A stretch of 64,000 nt of DNA from Prevotella sp. oral taxon 299 str. F0039 (GCF_000163055.2 NC_022111.1:496001-560000); one strand, 5' to 3'; shown: positions 47,124 to 57,673, counted from the first letter of the stretch. Notes: generated from the letters alone by a model not told the origin. Program-made: numbers and translations.

Positions 47124-48374
47124 TTATTCGTTGATTGCTGCAACTCCTGGAAGAATCTTACCTTCGATAGCTTCAAGCATAGCACCACCACCTGTTGAAA
47201 CGTAAGAAACTTTCTCTGCAAGTCCAAACTTATTAACAGCTGCAACAGAGTCTCCACCACCAACTAGAGAGAATGCACCATTCTCTTGTGTTGCTTGTGC
47301 AACGTATTTAGCGATTTCGCCTGTTCCGTGTGCAAAGTTTTCAAATTCGAAAACACCTACAGGACCATTCCAAAGGATAGTCTTAGAATTAAGAATAATT
47401 TCTTTCCAATGTACTAAAGATTCTTCAGAAGCGTCCATTCCTTCCCATCCTGCAGGAATATCAAAGATGTCTACAACCTTGCGATTAGCATCGTTTGAGA
47501 AGCTATCTGCAGCAACTGTAGCTGTAGAAAGTGAAAGGTTAACACCTTTTTCTTTAGCAGCCTTCATTACATTAAGTGCTTCTGGCATCAAATCATCTTC
47601 ATGAAGAGATTCTCCAATGTTACCACCTTGTGCCTTAATGAATGTGTAACCCATTCCACCACCAATGATAAGATTATCTACTTTGTCTAGCAAATTTTTG
47701 ATAACAGCAAGCTTAGAGCTTACTTTAGAGCCACCAATAATAGCTGTGAAAGGATGTTGGGCGTTCATTAAAACGTTGTCGATTGCTGTTACTTCTTTTT
47801 CCATTAGGAAACCTAACATCTTTGAATCTTTATCAAAGTAGTCTGCAATTACAGCTGTAGAAGCGTGTCTTCTGTGAGCAGTTCCGAAAGCATCATTAAC
47901 ATAAACGTCTGCATATGAAGCAAGAGTCTTAGCAAACTCCTTTTGACGTTCTTTCATTTCCTTCTTTGCTTCGTCGTATTTTGGGTCCTCTTTATCAATG
48001 CCAACGGGCTTACCTTCTTCTTCTGGATAGAAGCGAAGGTTCTCTAATAATAAAGCTTCTCCGTACTTTAAGTCTGCAGCTTCTTGTGCAGCCTTACCGC
48101 AATCATTTGCAAATTTAACTTCAACACCAAGTGCATCAGAAACGTTTTTCACAATTTGGCTAAGAGAAAGTTCTGCTTTTACCTTTCCTTTGGGTTTGCC
48201 CATGTGGCTCATCATGATAAGGGCACCACCATCATTCAATACCTTTTTAAGTGTAGGAAGTGCACCACGAATTCTTGTTTCATCTGTAACATGTCCTTCT
48301 TTATCAAGAGGAACGTTGAAATCTACACGCACAATTGCTTTTTTACCAGCAAAGTTGAAATCATTGATTTTCAT
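47124..48374 (-). CDS. pgk: Phosphoglycerate kinase
   Basis: A 416-residue glycolytic enzyme that transfers phosphate from 1,3-bisphosphoglycerate to ADP. The N-terminal [10 protein letters not shown] and HMGKPKG, and the nucleotide-binding C-terminal [13 protein letters not shown] with STGGGAMLE, are intact. The length is slightly above the usual 390-400 residues because of a charged insert near residue 130 ([20 protein letters not shown]), as in other Bacteroidota. It has its own -7 element 40 bases upstream. Confidence 0.97.
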   Translation of the reverse strand: MKINDFNFAGKKAIVRVDFNVPLDKEGHVTDETRIRGALPTLKKVLNDGGALIMMSHMGKPKGKVKAELSLSQIVKNVSDALGVEVKFANDCGKAAQEAADLKYGEALLLENLRFYPEEEGKPVGIDKEDPKYDEAKKEMKERQKEFAKTLASYADVYVNDAFGTAHRRHASTAVIADYFDKDSKMLGFLMEKEVTAIDNVLMNAQHPFTAIIGGSKVSSKLAVIKNLLDKVDNLIIGGGMGYTFIKAQGGNIGESLHEDDLMPEALNVMKAAKEKGVNLSLSTATVAADSFSNDANRKVVDIFDIPAGWEGMDASEESLVHWKEIILNSKTILWNGPVGVFEFENFAHGTGEIAKYVAQATQENGAFSLVGGGDSVAAVNKFGLAEKVSYVSTGGGAMLEAIEGKILPGVAAINE

Positions 48375-48417
48375 TGTTTATATTTTTTATTTATTTAATA
48401 ATACTAAATTTATAACG

Positions 48418-48425
48418 CAAATATA
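48418..48425 (-). promoter_or_regulatory. -7 element for pgk
   Basis: The minus strand reads TATATTTG, 43 bases before the pgk ATG. Confidence 0.6.
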
Positions 48426-48527
48426 GCAAAAAAAACTGATAAAGGGGTTATTTCACATATAATTTTGCTGTTTTTTGTTTTCTGTTGGCACAAAAGAAAA
48501 ATATCTTCTCTATTAGAACTCTTTTTC

Positions 48528-49196
48528 TTATTTTGAAGATGTGTTTTCTGAATAAATAGTAGTGTCTTTAATGCCAGCTTCTTGTAATGCTTCTTTGCGT
48601 TCAATGCATGTACCACATACGCCACAATGATGTTCTTCTCCTTTATAACAGCTCCAGGTTTCAGCAAAATTAATGTCTAATTTTTTACCAATTTTTGCAA
48701 TATCGCCTTTTGTTATATGAGTATAAGGTGCTTCTATAGTGATGTTTACAAATGTTCCTGCTTGCGAAGCCAGGTTCATTGCCTCGATAAAATCGTTTCT
48801 ACAATCAGGATAAATAGTGTGATCTCCGCCATGATTGGCAATGAGCACCTTTTTTAACCCGTTGCTTTCTGCTATTCCAATGGCAATAGAAAGCATGATA
48901 CCATTTCTAAAAGGTACAACGGTTGATTTCATATTGTCGCTTGCATAGTGGCCTTCAGGTATCTTTTCGGCACCTTCTAGTAGACTACTTTTAAAATACT
49001 GATGCATGAAATCTAAATCAATAGTGATATGTTGAATACCTAAATGCTCACAATGCATTTTAGCAAAGGGTATCTCTTTGTTGTTATGATTACTGCCATA
49101 GTTAAACGAAATGCCTAAAGCTATCTCGTCTTTCTTATCATAGAGTAGGGTGATAGAATCCATTCCACCACTTACTATAATAATAGAATCCTTCAT
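48528..49196 (-). CDS. queC: 7-cyano-7-deazaguanine synthase
   Basis: A 222-residue enzyme that converts 7-carboxy-7-deazaguanine to preQ0 with ATP and ammonia, in queuosine synthesis. The PP-loop VSGGMDSITLLYD is at the N-terminus. VVPFRNGIMLSIAIGIA and NHGGDHTIYPDCR are conserved. The zinc site is CYKGEEHHCGVCGTC at about residues 190-204. It lies 17 bases after radA on the same strand, probably cotranscribed. The other queuosine genes are not in the window. Confidence 0.95.
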   Translation of the reverse strand: MKDSIIIVSGGMDSITLLYDKKDEIALGISFNYGSNHNNKEIPFAKMHCEHLGIQHITIDLDFMHQYFKSSLLEGAEKIPEGHYASDNMKSTVVPFRNGIMLSIAIGIAESNGLKKVLIANHGGDHTIYPDCRNDFIEAMNLASQAGTFVNITIEAPYTHITKGDIAKIGKKLDINFAETWSCYKGEEHHCGVCGTCIERKEALQEAGIKDTTIYSENTSSK

Positions 49197-49213
49197 ATTG
49201 ATATATAAGTAAA

Positions 49214-50623
49214 TTATCCAAATAATATTCTTAAAGCCTCTTCTACCTTCTTTACTGGGTGAAGTTGTATAGAATATTTCTTCACATCGAATCCTTGTAG
49301 ATTATTTTGAGGTATAATCATGTGTGTAAATCCAAGCTTTTCTGCTTCAGAAATGCGTTGCTCTATTCTACTAACCGTGCGTACTTCACCGCTAAGTCCA
49401 ACCTCTCCAGCCATACACCAACCCACATCTATCGGTGTATCTACATTACTTGATAATACAGACACAATAACACTGAGGTCCATTGCTAAATCGGTTACAC
49501 GCAAACCACCAGCAATATTAAGGAAAACGTCTTTTTGCATTAGTTTAAATCCCACACGTTTTTCAAGCACAGCCAATAGCATATTGAGCCTACGCTGCTC
49601 AAAACCCGTTGCAGAACGCTGTGGAGTTCCATAAGCAGCAGTTGACACTAATGCTTGAGTTTCAAGCATTAAAGGTCGTGCACCCTCAATTGCACAACTG
49701 ATGGCGACACCTGATAAACCACTAAGATCTTGCGATAAAAGTAGCTCCGATGGATTTTCTACTTGGCGAAGCCCTGTATCTCTCATCTCATATATACCCA
49801 GTTCAGAGGTACTTCCGAATCTATTTTTAGTGGCTCTAAGTATTCTATAAATGTGATGTTGGTCACCTTCAAACATAATAACCGTATCAACGATATGCTC
49901 AAGTACCTTGGGACCTGCGAAAGTTCCTTCTTTATTGATGTGTCCAATGAGAAGAACTGGCGTGTTAGTTGTCTTTGCAAAACGCAGGAGTTGTGACGAA
50001 CATTCTCTAACTTGTGTGATACTTCCTGGGCTACTTTCTACTTGTTCGGTAGAAATAGTTTGAATAGAATCTATAATTATCAACTCTGGTTGAATGTTAA
50101 TGATCTGCTCAAAGATTGTCTCCAATGATGTTTCACATAATATAATAAGGTTATCATGGTCGATAGAAGTTTCCTTTAAGCCTTTAGATAAACGTTCGGC
50201 ACGCATCTTTAGTTGGTAAGCACTCTCTTCACCGCTTACATATAACACTTTAAGGTGAGACAAAGACAAAAGAGTTTGCATGGTAAGAGTACTCTTTCCA
50301 ATTCCTGGTTCTCCGCCAAGTAGAGTGATAGACCCCCTTACAAGTCCACCTCCAAGAACACGATTTAGTTCCCCATCGTTCATACTAATGCGTGGCGCTT
50401 CGCTTCCCGATATTTCATTTAAGCGCAAAGGCTTATTCTCTTGACTTGCAAGGTGATGTGTGCTACTTGCTATTGTGCTTCTGCTTGTTGCTTTTTTGCT
50501 GTTACTTCCGAGCCTAAACTCTTTAAAAGTGTTCCATTCTCCACACGCAGGACACTTGCCAATCCACTTTGCTGAGTCGAAACCACAAGTTGAACAAACA
50601 TAAGCAATTTTGTCTTTTACCAT
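49214..50623 (-). CDS. radA: DNA repair protein RadA
   Basis: A 469-residue RecA-like motor that promotes branch migration in recombination. The N-terminal zinc finger has four Cys (VCSTCGFDSAKWIGKCPACG). The Walker A is GGEPGIGKST, the RadA-specific motif is KNRFGSTSELG, and a Lon protease-like domain makes up the C-terminal third (GGLRVTDLAMDLSVIVSVLS). The length is typical. It is the first gene of a probable radA-queC transcript. Confidence 0.96.
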   Translation of the reverse strand: MVKDKIAYVCSTCGFDSAKWIGKCPACGEWNTFKEFRLGSNSKKATSRSTIASSTHHLASQENKPLRLNEISGSEAPRISMNDGELNRVLGGGLVRGSITLLGGEPGIGKSTLTMQTLLSLSHLKVLYVSGEESAYQLKMRAERLSKGLKETSIDHDNLIILCETSLETIFEQIINIQPELIIIDSIQTISTEQVESSPGSITQVRECSSQLLRFAKTTNTPVLLIGHINKEGTFAGPKVLEHIVDTVIMFEGDQHHIYRILRATKNRFGSTSELGIYEMRDTGLRQVENPSELLLSQDLSGLSGVAISCAIEGARPLMLETQALVSTAAYGTPQRSATGFEQRRLNMLLAVLEKRVGFKLMQKDVFLNIAGGLRVTDLAMDLSVIVSVLSSNVDTPIDVGWCMAGEVGLSGEVRTVSRIEQRISEAEKLGFTHMIIPQNNLQGFDVKKYSIQLHPVKKVEEALRILFG

Positions 50624-50712
50624 CTAATTGTTTCTTATATTTTGTTGTTGTCAATTTTCTTTATCTTGCACTAGCAATATTATATAAATAATGTTCCATA
50701 TTAAGTGCTAGA

Positions 50713-50720
50713 CAAAAGTA
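50713..50720 (-). promoter_or_regulatory. -7 element for radA
   Basis: The minus strand reads TACTTTTG, 89 bases before the radA ATG, divergent from the element at 50752. Confidence 0.55.
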
Positions 50721-50751
50721 GTAATAATTTCTTAGTTAGGAAAATAATTAT

Positions 50752-50759
50752 TACTTTTG
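50752..50759 (+). promoter_or_regulatory. -7 element for the SBP-like lipoprotein gene
   Basis: TACTTTTG lies 36 bases before the ATG at 50796. Confidence 0.55.
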
Positions 50760-50795
50760 CAATACTATGTTATAGTATGAAATGAATACAATTAT

Positions 50796-51707
50796 ATGAA
50801 AAATATTACCATCTTATTGTTTGCTTTTCTTGTTTTCTTAGGAGGATGTGCAAACAATAGCTCACAAGAACAAAAAAAACAAGAGAAAGAAAAGCAAAGA
50901 AAAATGGATTCTTTGGCACTAAAGATAGCTGTAACTCCAACGTTAGACTGTCTGCCTTTATTCATTGCGAAAGAAAGAAAAATGTTCTCTGCAAAAGAAC
51001 TTGATGTTCGTTTGATGCGGTTTAAGGCAGATATGGATTGTGATACTGCTTTTATTTCGGGAACAGTTGATGGTATGTTTTCAGATCTTGCACGCACAAT
51101 GCGTATCGAAACCAAAGGTTTACCCGTTCAATATTTATCGGTAACCAATAAATCATGGAAGTTAATAGCTAATAGAATTGCTCGTCTAAAGCACACTTAT
51201 CAGTTTAATGATAAGATGATTGCAATGACTCGTTATTCTGCAATCGACTATTTAACAACGAAAGTATTCGAGAGTGTAAAGCTAAAAGACCCCTTTTATC
51301 GAATTCAGGTGAATGATGTTGCGATACGATTAAAGATGTTAACCAATAATGAATTGGATGCTGCGTGGCTTCCAGAACCACAAGCAACGATGGCATTGCA
51401 TAGAAAGAATAATTTGTTAAGTGATAGCAGAGATCTTAAAGTTTCGTTAGGTGTGTTGGCATTTAGGAAGAAAAGTTTTTCCATAGAACATAAAAAACAA
51501 CAAATAAAGGTATTAGCAGAGGTTTATAATGCTGCTTGTGACTCTATAAATAAGAATGGATTATTTGCTTATTCTGCAATTATTAAGAAGTACTGTCATC
51601 AATCTGAAGACGTTGCTGCAAGTATAAAATACGATAAATATCAACACATTACCTCTGTAAGTAATGAGTCTAAAGCTTTAATGCAAAAGTATTTAGGCAG
51701 TAATTGA
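50796..51707 (+). CDS. Lipoprotein resembling an ABC substrate-binding protein (SsuA/NMT1-like)
   Basis: A 303-residue lipoprotein with the lipobox LGGC (Cys18), followed by a Lys/Gln/Glu-rich linker. The mature domain starts LKIAVTPTLDCLPLFIAKER and continues with a periplasmic-binding fold pattern (DTAFISGTVDGMFSDLA; ELDAAWLPEPQATMAL), as in SsuA/NMT1-type proteins. No ABC permease or ATPase lies nearby, so transport is doubtful and the ligand is unknown. The following TPR gene begins 27 bases downstream, which suggests that the two are expressed together. Confidence 0.82.
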   Translation: MKNITILLFAFLVFLGGCANNSSQEQKKQEKEKQRKMDSLALKIAVTPTLDCLPLFIAKERKMFSAKELDVRLMRFKADMDCDTAFISGTVDGMFSDLARTMRIETKGLPVQYLSVTNKSWKLIANRIARLKHTYQFNDKMIAMTRYSAIDYLTTKVFESVKLKDPFYRIQVNDVAIRLKMLTNNELDAAWLPEPQATMALHRKNNLLSDSRDLKVSLGVLAFRKKSFSIEHKKQQIKVLAEVYNAACDSINKNGLFAYSAIIKKYCHQSEDVAASIKYDKYQHITSVSNESKALMQKYLGSN

Positions 51708-51734
51708 TAGATATAATAAATAAGAACTTTTATT

Positions 51735-53936
51735 GTGATACAATCGAAAACATTAAATGAGGTTAAACACCTCATTATTAAAGATAAAAATATTAGTAAA
51801 GCCATTGCCTTTCTTCATCAATATCTTTCAAAAAATGACTCTTTCTCGCAGTTAGAACAAGTAGAAGAAATAAAGAAAGAGTATGATTTGATGAAAGAAT
51901 ATATGCTAAAAGGCTATGTAGACGAGCAACGCAATCAACTTTATTCCTCTCTTTTACAAAGGTTATACGTAATAGCTATGAATGCATCAATTGATGTATT
52001 CAAAGATAAAAACCTAACTCCTGTAACTAAAGAACCCTCTTTAGGTCAGGATATTTTTGCCTTTGAAGAGATCGAAAAGGCTCTAACGCAGTTTGTACAA
52101 GAGGTTACAATGCTTTCGTTAGAGCTAGATTCAAACAAAGCAAGCAAGCAAAAGCAAATATATTCCGAACATTATAATTATCTGTCACGATTATTTAATG
52201 CTATTGTTGTGTCGCATCAATGGAGCGAGTCTTTTGCCCTTTCATTTCAAACCCTGTTGCTTTCTCCAACAATAGAAACATCAGATGTTCAACAAATTGT
52301 ATCTGCAATAACGCTAGGAGCAATGCAAGTGTTTGATCTCAATAAGTTGAAAACATTAGTAGCGTTATATTTAAATGCAGAAGATGAAGAGGTTAAACAA
52401 CGTGCTTTGGTTGGATTTGCTTTCACTTTACCATCGTTAGAAACCGAATTATATCCCGAAATAAAAGAGATCGTAGATGAGGTAATTGCTAAAAAAGGTG
52501 CTAAAGAGCTGTATGAATTGCAACTTCAAGTGTTCTATTGCAAAAATACCGATGCCGATAATGAAGAACTTCAGAAGAATATTCTGCCCAATATCATGGG
52601 AAATGACCATTTTTCTTTGAACTCTTCAGATATCATCGACTTGGAAAAAGATAACCTTAAAGATATCTTAGGACAACATTCTAGCGAGCAAGATATTGAG
52701 AAGTTAGAGGCAAGTATAGATAAAATGAAAGACATGCAGAAAGCAGGTGCAGATATTTATTTCGGCGGTTTCGCTCGAATGAAAAGCTTCTCTTTCTTCT
52801 ACAGATTAAATAATTGGTTCACTCCTTTTAGTTTTCATCACCCAGAGGTAGCGTCTTTGGTAGATAAAATAGGAGAGAGTAAGTTTATCAAAGAATTGAT
52901 GAACAACGGACCTTTTTGCAATTCGGATAAATATTCCTTTACTTTGTCTTTGTCGCAGGTCATCACTTCCTTACCAGCAAACATGAAAGAGATGTTTGAA
53001 AACAGCGGAATGTTGCCCGATAATATGATAGTTGGGAATTTAAAATCACCTTCTTATATTCGCAGAACCTATCTGCAAGATTTGTATAGATTTTTCCGTT
53101 TGTCTACATTCAAAAATGTATTCTTCAACCCCTTCAATTATAGTCGTTCAGAAAAGCAATTTTTTTTCTTTGTAAATCCATTGCTTTTAGATACTAATTT
53201 GAATGCTTTTGCACCTGAATTAGTGCGCTTTTTGATGAAGAAGAAAATGTATAACGAAATACCCTATATTCTTTCTGCTTATGAAAACAGAACAGATAGG
53301 GGATTAAAGCACCTTGCTGCGTTGTATTATTTGCAAAAAGGAAGTTATATTTCGGCCAAAGTTTACTATGAAATGCTCTATACCGAAGATTCAAACGACA
53401 TAAAAGCGTTGCAAGGATTGGCGCAGAGTGAATTGTATCTTGAACACAATAAAAAGGCAATTGAATACTATTCAAAATTACTTCAGCATATTCCAGATAA
53501 GTTCTCTTATCAGTTTAATAAAGCAATAGCTCTTCTTAATGAAGGCGAACTCAATGAAGGTATGAATATACTCTTTAAGTTAAATATTGAAAAGTCTGAT
53601 AATTGGGATGTTAAGCGTGCAATAGCTTGGGGGTATTTGTTGCAGAAACGTGCAGAAGATTCAATAAAAATATATCGCAGTTTGTTTGAATCTAACAACC
53701 AAATGATTTCGGATTATTTAAACATGTCTTATGCTTTATGGGCAAATAGCGAAGTGGAAGAAGCGGTGAAGATATTTAAGCAATATATCGAATCATTGAA
53801 GTTGGAAAAAGAAGAGGCTCGCATAAAATTGCAAAAAGATTTTGCTAACGATAGAATATTCTTTAAAAACTATCTTTATAGCGACGCCGAATGTAATATT
53901 ATGCTTGATTTAATCTTCGAAGAATCTGCAAATTAA
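51735..53936 (+). CDS. Large TPR-containing protein of unknown function
   Basis: A 733-residue, largely helical protein without a signal peptide, so probably cytosolic. The first two thirds are helix-rich with no motif I recognise. From about residue 520 tetratricopeptide-like repeats are evident (AALYYLQKGSYISAKVYYEML; LQGLAQSELYLEHNKKAIEYY; SYALWANSEVEEAVKIF). The start is GTG at 51735, because the next in-frame ATG is about 50 codons downstream, inside helical sequence. It probably shares a transcript with the lipoprotein upstream and is followed by a terminator. Confidence 0.82.
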   Translation: MIQSKTLNEVKHLIIKDKNISKAIAFLHQYLSKNDSFSQLEQVEEIKKEYDLMKEYMLKGYVDEQRNQLYSSLLQRLYVIAMNASIDVFKDKNLTPVTKEPSLGQDIFAFEEIEKALTQFVQEVTMLSLELDSNKASKQKQIYSEHYNYLSRLFNAIVVSHQWSESFALSFQTLLLSPTIETSDVQQIVSAITLGAMQVFDLNKLKTLVALYLNAEDEEVKQRALVGFAFTLPSLETELYPEIKEIVDEVIAKKGAKELYELQLQVFYCKNTDADNEELQKNILPNIMGNDHFSLNSSDIIDLEKDNLKDILGQHSSEQDIEKLEASIDKMKDMQKAGADIYFGGFARMKSFSFFYRLNNWFTPFSFHHPEVASLVDKIGESKFIKELMNNGPFCNSDKYSFTLSLSQVITSLPANMKEMFENSGMLPDNMIVGNLKSPSYIRRTYLQDLYRFFRLSTFKNVFFNPFNYSRSEKQFFFFVNPLLLDTNLNAFAPELVRFLMKKKMYNEIPYILSAYENRTDRGLKHLAALYYLQKGSYISAKVYYEMLYTEDSNDIKALQGLAQSELYLEHNKKAIEYYSKLLQHIPDKFSYQFNKAIALLNEGELNEGMNILFKLNIEKSDNWDVKRAIAWGYLLQKRAEDSIKIYRSLFESNNQMISDYLNMSYALWANSEVEEAVKIFKQYIESLKLEKEEARIKLQKDFANDRIFFKNYLYSDAECNIMLDLIFEESAN

Positions 53937-53963
53937 TTACTTTACATTCATTCAATAATAATG

Positions 53964-53991
53964 AAACATCTCCATTTGGGGATGTTTTTTT
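53964..53991 (+). terminator. Terminator after the TPR gene
   Basis: A 10-bp stem with one wobble pair (53964-53973 with 53978-53987) and a 4-base loop, running into seven T. Confidence 0.88.
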
Positions 53992-54058
53992 ATGCCGTAA
54001 AGGATACAAACAACGCTAAAAAAATACATAAAAGCAGTGCTATAACAAAATATTGAAG

Positions 54059-54066
54059 TATCTTTG
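54059..54066 (+). promoter_or_regulatory. -7 element for the GH3 gene
   Basis: TATCTTTG lies 26 bases before the ATG at 54093. It is probably the promoter for the run of genes to galE. Confidence 0.55.
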
Positions 54067-54092
54067 TAATTTAAAAATATAGTAATAGAACA

Positions 54093-55619
54093 ATGAACTT
54101 AACTAGCATTGTAGGTAAAGCTTTTAAAAGTCGTCAGAAAGAATTGCTCCTTCATCAGCAAGGTGCAGTGGCTTTACAGCATAATGTGTTGCGAAATATA
54201 CTTCAACAAGGACAAAATACAGAGTATGGAAGATGTCATAATCTTTCAACTGTAAATACTTATCAACAATTTGCTCAATCAGTTCCTCTAAATACTTACG
54301 AAGATTTAAAAGACGATATTGATAGAATGCGTCAGGGAGAGCAAGATATTCTTTGGCCTGGAACAGTGAAATGGTATGCTAAATCATCAGGAACAACCAA
54401 CGATAAAAGTAAGTTTATTCCTGTTTCAAAGGTAGGTTTAAAGAATATTCATTATAAAGGTGGTTCAGATTGCGTTTCTCTTTATTTAGAAAACGTGCCT
54501 AACAGCAGAATGTTTGATGGTAAAGGACTTATTCTTGGCGGTAGTCATAGTCCTAATTACAATGTAAAAAACAGCTTAGTTGGCGACTTAAGTGCTATCT
54601 TAATTGAGAATATTAATCCTTTAGTTAATTTTGTTCGTGTACCAAAGAAACAAACTGCTTTGCTAAGTGATTTCGAGGTGAAGCGTAAATTGATTGCTCT
54701 TGAAACATTAGGAAAGAATATTACGAATATTTCGGGAGTACCTTCGTGGATGCTTTCTGTATTGGTAGAAGTACTAGAGCAGTCGAAGAAAACCACAATC
54801 GACGAGGTTTGGCCAAATATAGAGGTGTTTTTTCATGGTGGAATTGCCTTTACTCCTTATCGAAAGCAATACGAACAGATCATTAAAAACCCTAATATGC
54901 ATTATATGGAAACATACAATGCAAGTGAAGGATTCTTCGGAATACAAAGTGATTTGAATGATCCTTCAATGCTCTTAATGTGCGACTACGATGTGTTCTA
55001 TGAGTTTATACCGATGAGTGAGTTCTATAATGAATGCCCAACTGTGGTTCCTTTAGAAGGAATAGAGGTGGGAGTAAATTATGCAATGGTTATAACTACA
55101 TCGTGTGGACTATGGCGTTACATCATAGGCGATACCATTTCCTTTACATCTATCAATCCTTATAAATTCAAGATCACTGGTAGAACAAAATCATTTATTA
55201 ATGCTTTTGGTGAGGAATTGATTATAGATAATGCCGAGAAGGGATTGGCTTATGCTTGTAAGACAACAAATGCAGAGATAAAAGAATATACGGCAGCTCC
55301 TGTTTATATGGACGAAAATGCCCATTGTAGACATCAGTGGCTAATAGAATTTAGTAGATTCCCAGATGATATCTCACGTTTTACACAGCTTTTAGATAAA
55401 CACTTACAAGAGATTAATAGCGATTATGAGGCGAAACGCTTTAATGATATAACCCTACAACACCTTGAAGTGGTGGTGGCACGTGAGAACTTGTTTAACG
55501 ATTGGCTTAAGAGTAAAGGTAAGTTAGGTGGTCAACATAAAGTGCCTCGTTTGAATAATGAACGTAAAATAATAGAAGAGTTATTGCAATATAATTACAA
55601 TGGCGAAGTAAAAGATTAA
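54093..55619 (+). CDS. GH3 family acyl-adenylate-type enzyme
   Basis: A 508-residue protein of the GH3 auxin-responsive family. Plant members join amino acids to acyl acids through an acyl-AMP. Visible motifs are YAKSSGTTNDKSKFIPVS (ATP-binding loop), METYNASEGFFGIQ and TTSCGLWRYIIGDTISFTS, which correspond to the nucleotide-binding motifs of GH3 enzymes. Bacterial members are common in Bacteroidota, but their substrates are unknown. It is followed at a short distance by an Ig-like lipoprotein, a DUF3108 protein and galE, all on the same strand. Confidence 0.92.
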   Translation: MNLTSIVGKAFKSRQKELLLHQQGAVALQHNVLRNILQQGQNTEYGRCHNLSTVNTYQQFAQSVPLNTYEDLKDDIDRMRQGEQDILWPGTVKWYAKSSGTTNDKSKFIPVSKVGLKNIHYKGGSDCVSLYLENVPNSRMFDGKGLILGGSHSPNYNVKNSLVGDLSAILIENINPLVNFVRVPKKQTALLSDFEVKRKLIALETLGKNITNISGVPSWMLSVLVEVLEQSKKTTIDEVWPNIEVFFHGGIAFTPYRKQYEQIIKNPNMHYMETYNASEGFFGIQSDLNDPSMLLMCDYDVFYEFIPMSEFYNECPTVVPLEGIEVGVNYAMVITTSCGLWRYIIGDTISFTSINPYKFKITGRTKSFINAFGEELIIDNAEKGLAYACKTTNAEIKEYTAAPVYMDENAHCRHQWLIEFSRFPDDISRFTQLLDKHLQEINSDYEAKRFNDITLQHLEVVVARENLFNDWLKSKGKLGGQHKVPRLNNERKIIEELLQYNYNGEVKD

Positions 55620-55669
55620 TACTTTTCTGTAATTATTTGAATAATAATATATTAAATATATATATATTG

Positions 55670-57673
55670 ATGACAAATAAGAGTGATAATAGGATAATGA
55701 GGCGGTCGTTTTATGCTTTAATGGCTGTGCTTTGTTTTGTCATTTACTCGTGTGCTAAGATGGGACAGCCTGATGGTGGATGGTATGATGAAATCCCTCC
55801 ACGAGTGATTAAGGCTATTCCTGAAGATAAAGGAACAAACGTAAATGAAAAAAGAATTAGCATATTCTTTAATGAATTCATAAAACTAGATAATCCAAGT
55901 GAGAAAGTTGTTATTTCACCTCCACAATTAGAAGCTCCCGATATCAAAGGAGTAGGAAAGCGTATTGATATAAAGTTACGTGATTCTCTAAAACAAAACA
56001 CCACTTATACTATAGACTTCAGTGATGCCATCTCAGACAATACTGAAGGAAATCCATTGGGAAACTATACTTATAGCTTCTCTACTGGAGATAAAATCGA
56101 TACACTTGAGGTGAGTGGTTGTGTGTTAGATGCTGAAAATTTGGAGCCAATAAAAGGTATTTTAGTTGGTTTATACTCTGATACAACCAATGTTGCGTTT
56201 ACGAAGAAAGCGATGTTGCGTGTGTCGAGAACCGATAGTAGAGGCCGTTTCGTAATAAAAGGTGTTGCAAGTGGAACCTATCGTATTTACGCTTTGCAAG
56301 ATGCTGATGCCAATTATTATTTCAATCAAAAGAGTGAACGAATTGCTTTTACAAATGAACTCATAACTCCTTCGTTTCAAGGAGATATTCGTCAAGATAC
56401 CATTTGGGCAGATTCGCTTCGTATAAAGAATATTATTCAAAAGCCTTATACTCGCTTTTTGCCTGATAATATTGTGCTAAAAGCCTTTACAGAGCAAAAT
56501 ACTGATCGTTATTTCTTGAAGAGTGAGCGTAAAGAACCAGAGGCTTTCTCGTTGTATTTCAGCTCGGGAAGTAAGGATTTACCACAAATTAGAGGCTTAA
56601 ACTTCAAGAGTAAAGATGCTTTCTTAATCGAAACATCTGCTAAAAGAGATTCGCTTACTTATTGGATAAAGGACACTGCCTTGGTTAATAATGATAGTTT
56701 GGAGGTGGAAATAAAGTTCTTGGCAACTGATAGTACTGGGACTTTGAAAGAAAAGTTAGATACTTTGCCGCTTGTTCCACGTCTTTCTTATGCTAAGCGT
56801 TTGAAACTTCAAGAACAGGCACATGAGACTTGGAAGAAGAAGCAAGAGAAGTTGAAGAAGAAAGGAGAGCCTTTCGATTCGATTATGCCTAAAGAAAAGC
56901 TTCGGATAGAAATCAGCCCTTCAGGTCAAATGGCTCCTGATAGAAATATTCTATTATCGTTAAAAAATCCAATAGTAAAAGTAGATACATCTAAAGTGCA
57001 TCTGTTTGTAAAGCATGATAGTCTTTGGTATCAAGCTAGGTATATATTATCACCTCAGGTTATTAGCCCTCCTGACTCTACTTATGTTACTATTGCATCT
57101 CCTGCAAATCGCTTTTATGAGTTGAAAGCAGAGTGGAAACCTAGTGCAGAGTATAGTCTTGAGTTAGATTCTATGGCTTTTGTAGACCTTTATGGATCGG
57201 TTTCAGGAAAAGAAAAACAAGGATTTAGAATCAAAGCGCTAGACGAATATTCTACAATCTTATTTACTTTAAGTGGAGTAGACAATGAGAATGTTGTATT
57301 GCAGTTATTGAATAACTCTGATAAGGTGGTGAAACAAATTGAAACCAGCAAGTCTACTGTCGAGATGTTCTATGTTGAACCAAGTACATATTATGTGAGA
57401 GCGTTTATTGATAGAAACAAAAATGGACTTTGGGATACTGGCGATTATGCACGAAATGAGCAGCCCGAAGAGGTTTATTATTATCCTGAAAAAGTAGAAT
57501 GTAAGGCCAAATGGGATGTAACTGTATCTTGGAATCTGAAAGGTAAACCACTGAATGCTCAGAAACCAGGTGAAATTACCAAACAAAAGGCTGACAATAA
57601 AAAAACAATTCGACATCGAAATCTAGATAGAGCACGTGAGAAAGGGTTAGAATATTTGCCTAAATCATTGTAG
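55670..57673 (+). CDS. Ig-like domain lipoprotein
   Basis: A 667-residue exported protein from the ATG at 55670; a second ATG at 55697 (MRRSFYALMAV) begins the signal peptide itself. The lipobox is VIYSC, followed by AKMGQPDGGWYD. The first domain is Ig-like (PPRVIKAIPEDKGTNVNEK; FFNEFIKLDNPSEKVVISPP). A beta-sandwich like carboxypeptidase regulatory domains comes next (GCVLDAENLEPIKGILVGLY), and beta-rich sequence follows up to a basic tail. It is probably attached to the outer membrane, with no known function. A TTG at 55637 is not favoured. The spacing suggests an operon with GH3. Confidence 0.85.
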   Translation: MTNKSDNRIMRRSFYALMAVLCFVIYSCAKMGQPDGGWYDEIPPRVIKAIPEDKGTNVNEKRISIFFNEFIKLDNPSEKVVISPPQLEAPDIKGVGKRIDIKLRDSLKQNTTYTIDFSDAISDNTEGNPLGNYTYSFSTGDKIDTLEVSGCVLDAENLEPIKGILVGLYSDTTNVAFTKKAMLRVSRTDSRGRFVIKGVASGTYRIYALQDADANYYFNQKSERIAFTNELITPSFQGDIRQDTIWADSLRIKNIIQKPYTRFLPDNIVLKAFTEQNTDRYFLKSERKEPEAFSLYFSSGSKDLPQIRGLNFKSKDAFLIETSAKRDSLTYWIKDTALVNNDSLEVEIKFLATDSTGTLKEKLDTLPLVPRLSYAKRLKLQEQAHETWKKKQEKLKKKGEPFDSIMPKEKLRIEISPSGQMAPDRNILLSLKNPIVKVDTSKVHLFVKHDSLWYQARYILSPQVISPPDSTYVTIASPANRFYELKAEWKPSAEYSLELDSMAFVDLYGSVSGKEKQGFRIKALDEYSTILFTLSGVDNENVVLQLLNNSDKVVKQIETSKSTVEMFYVEPSTYYVRAFIDRNKNGLWDTGDYARNEQPEEVYYYPEKVECKAKWDVTVSWNLKGKPLNAQKPGEITKQKADNKKTIRHRNLDRAREKGLEYLPKSL

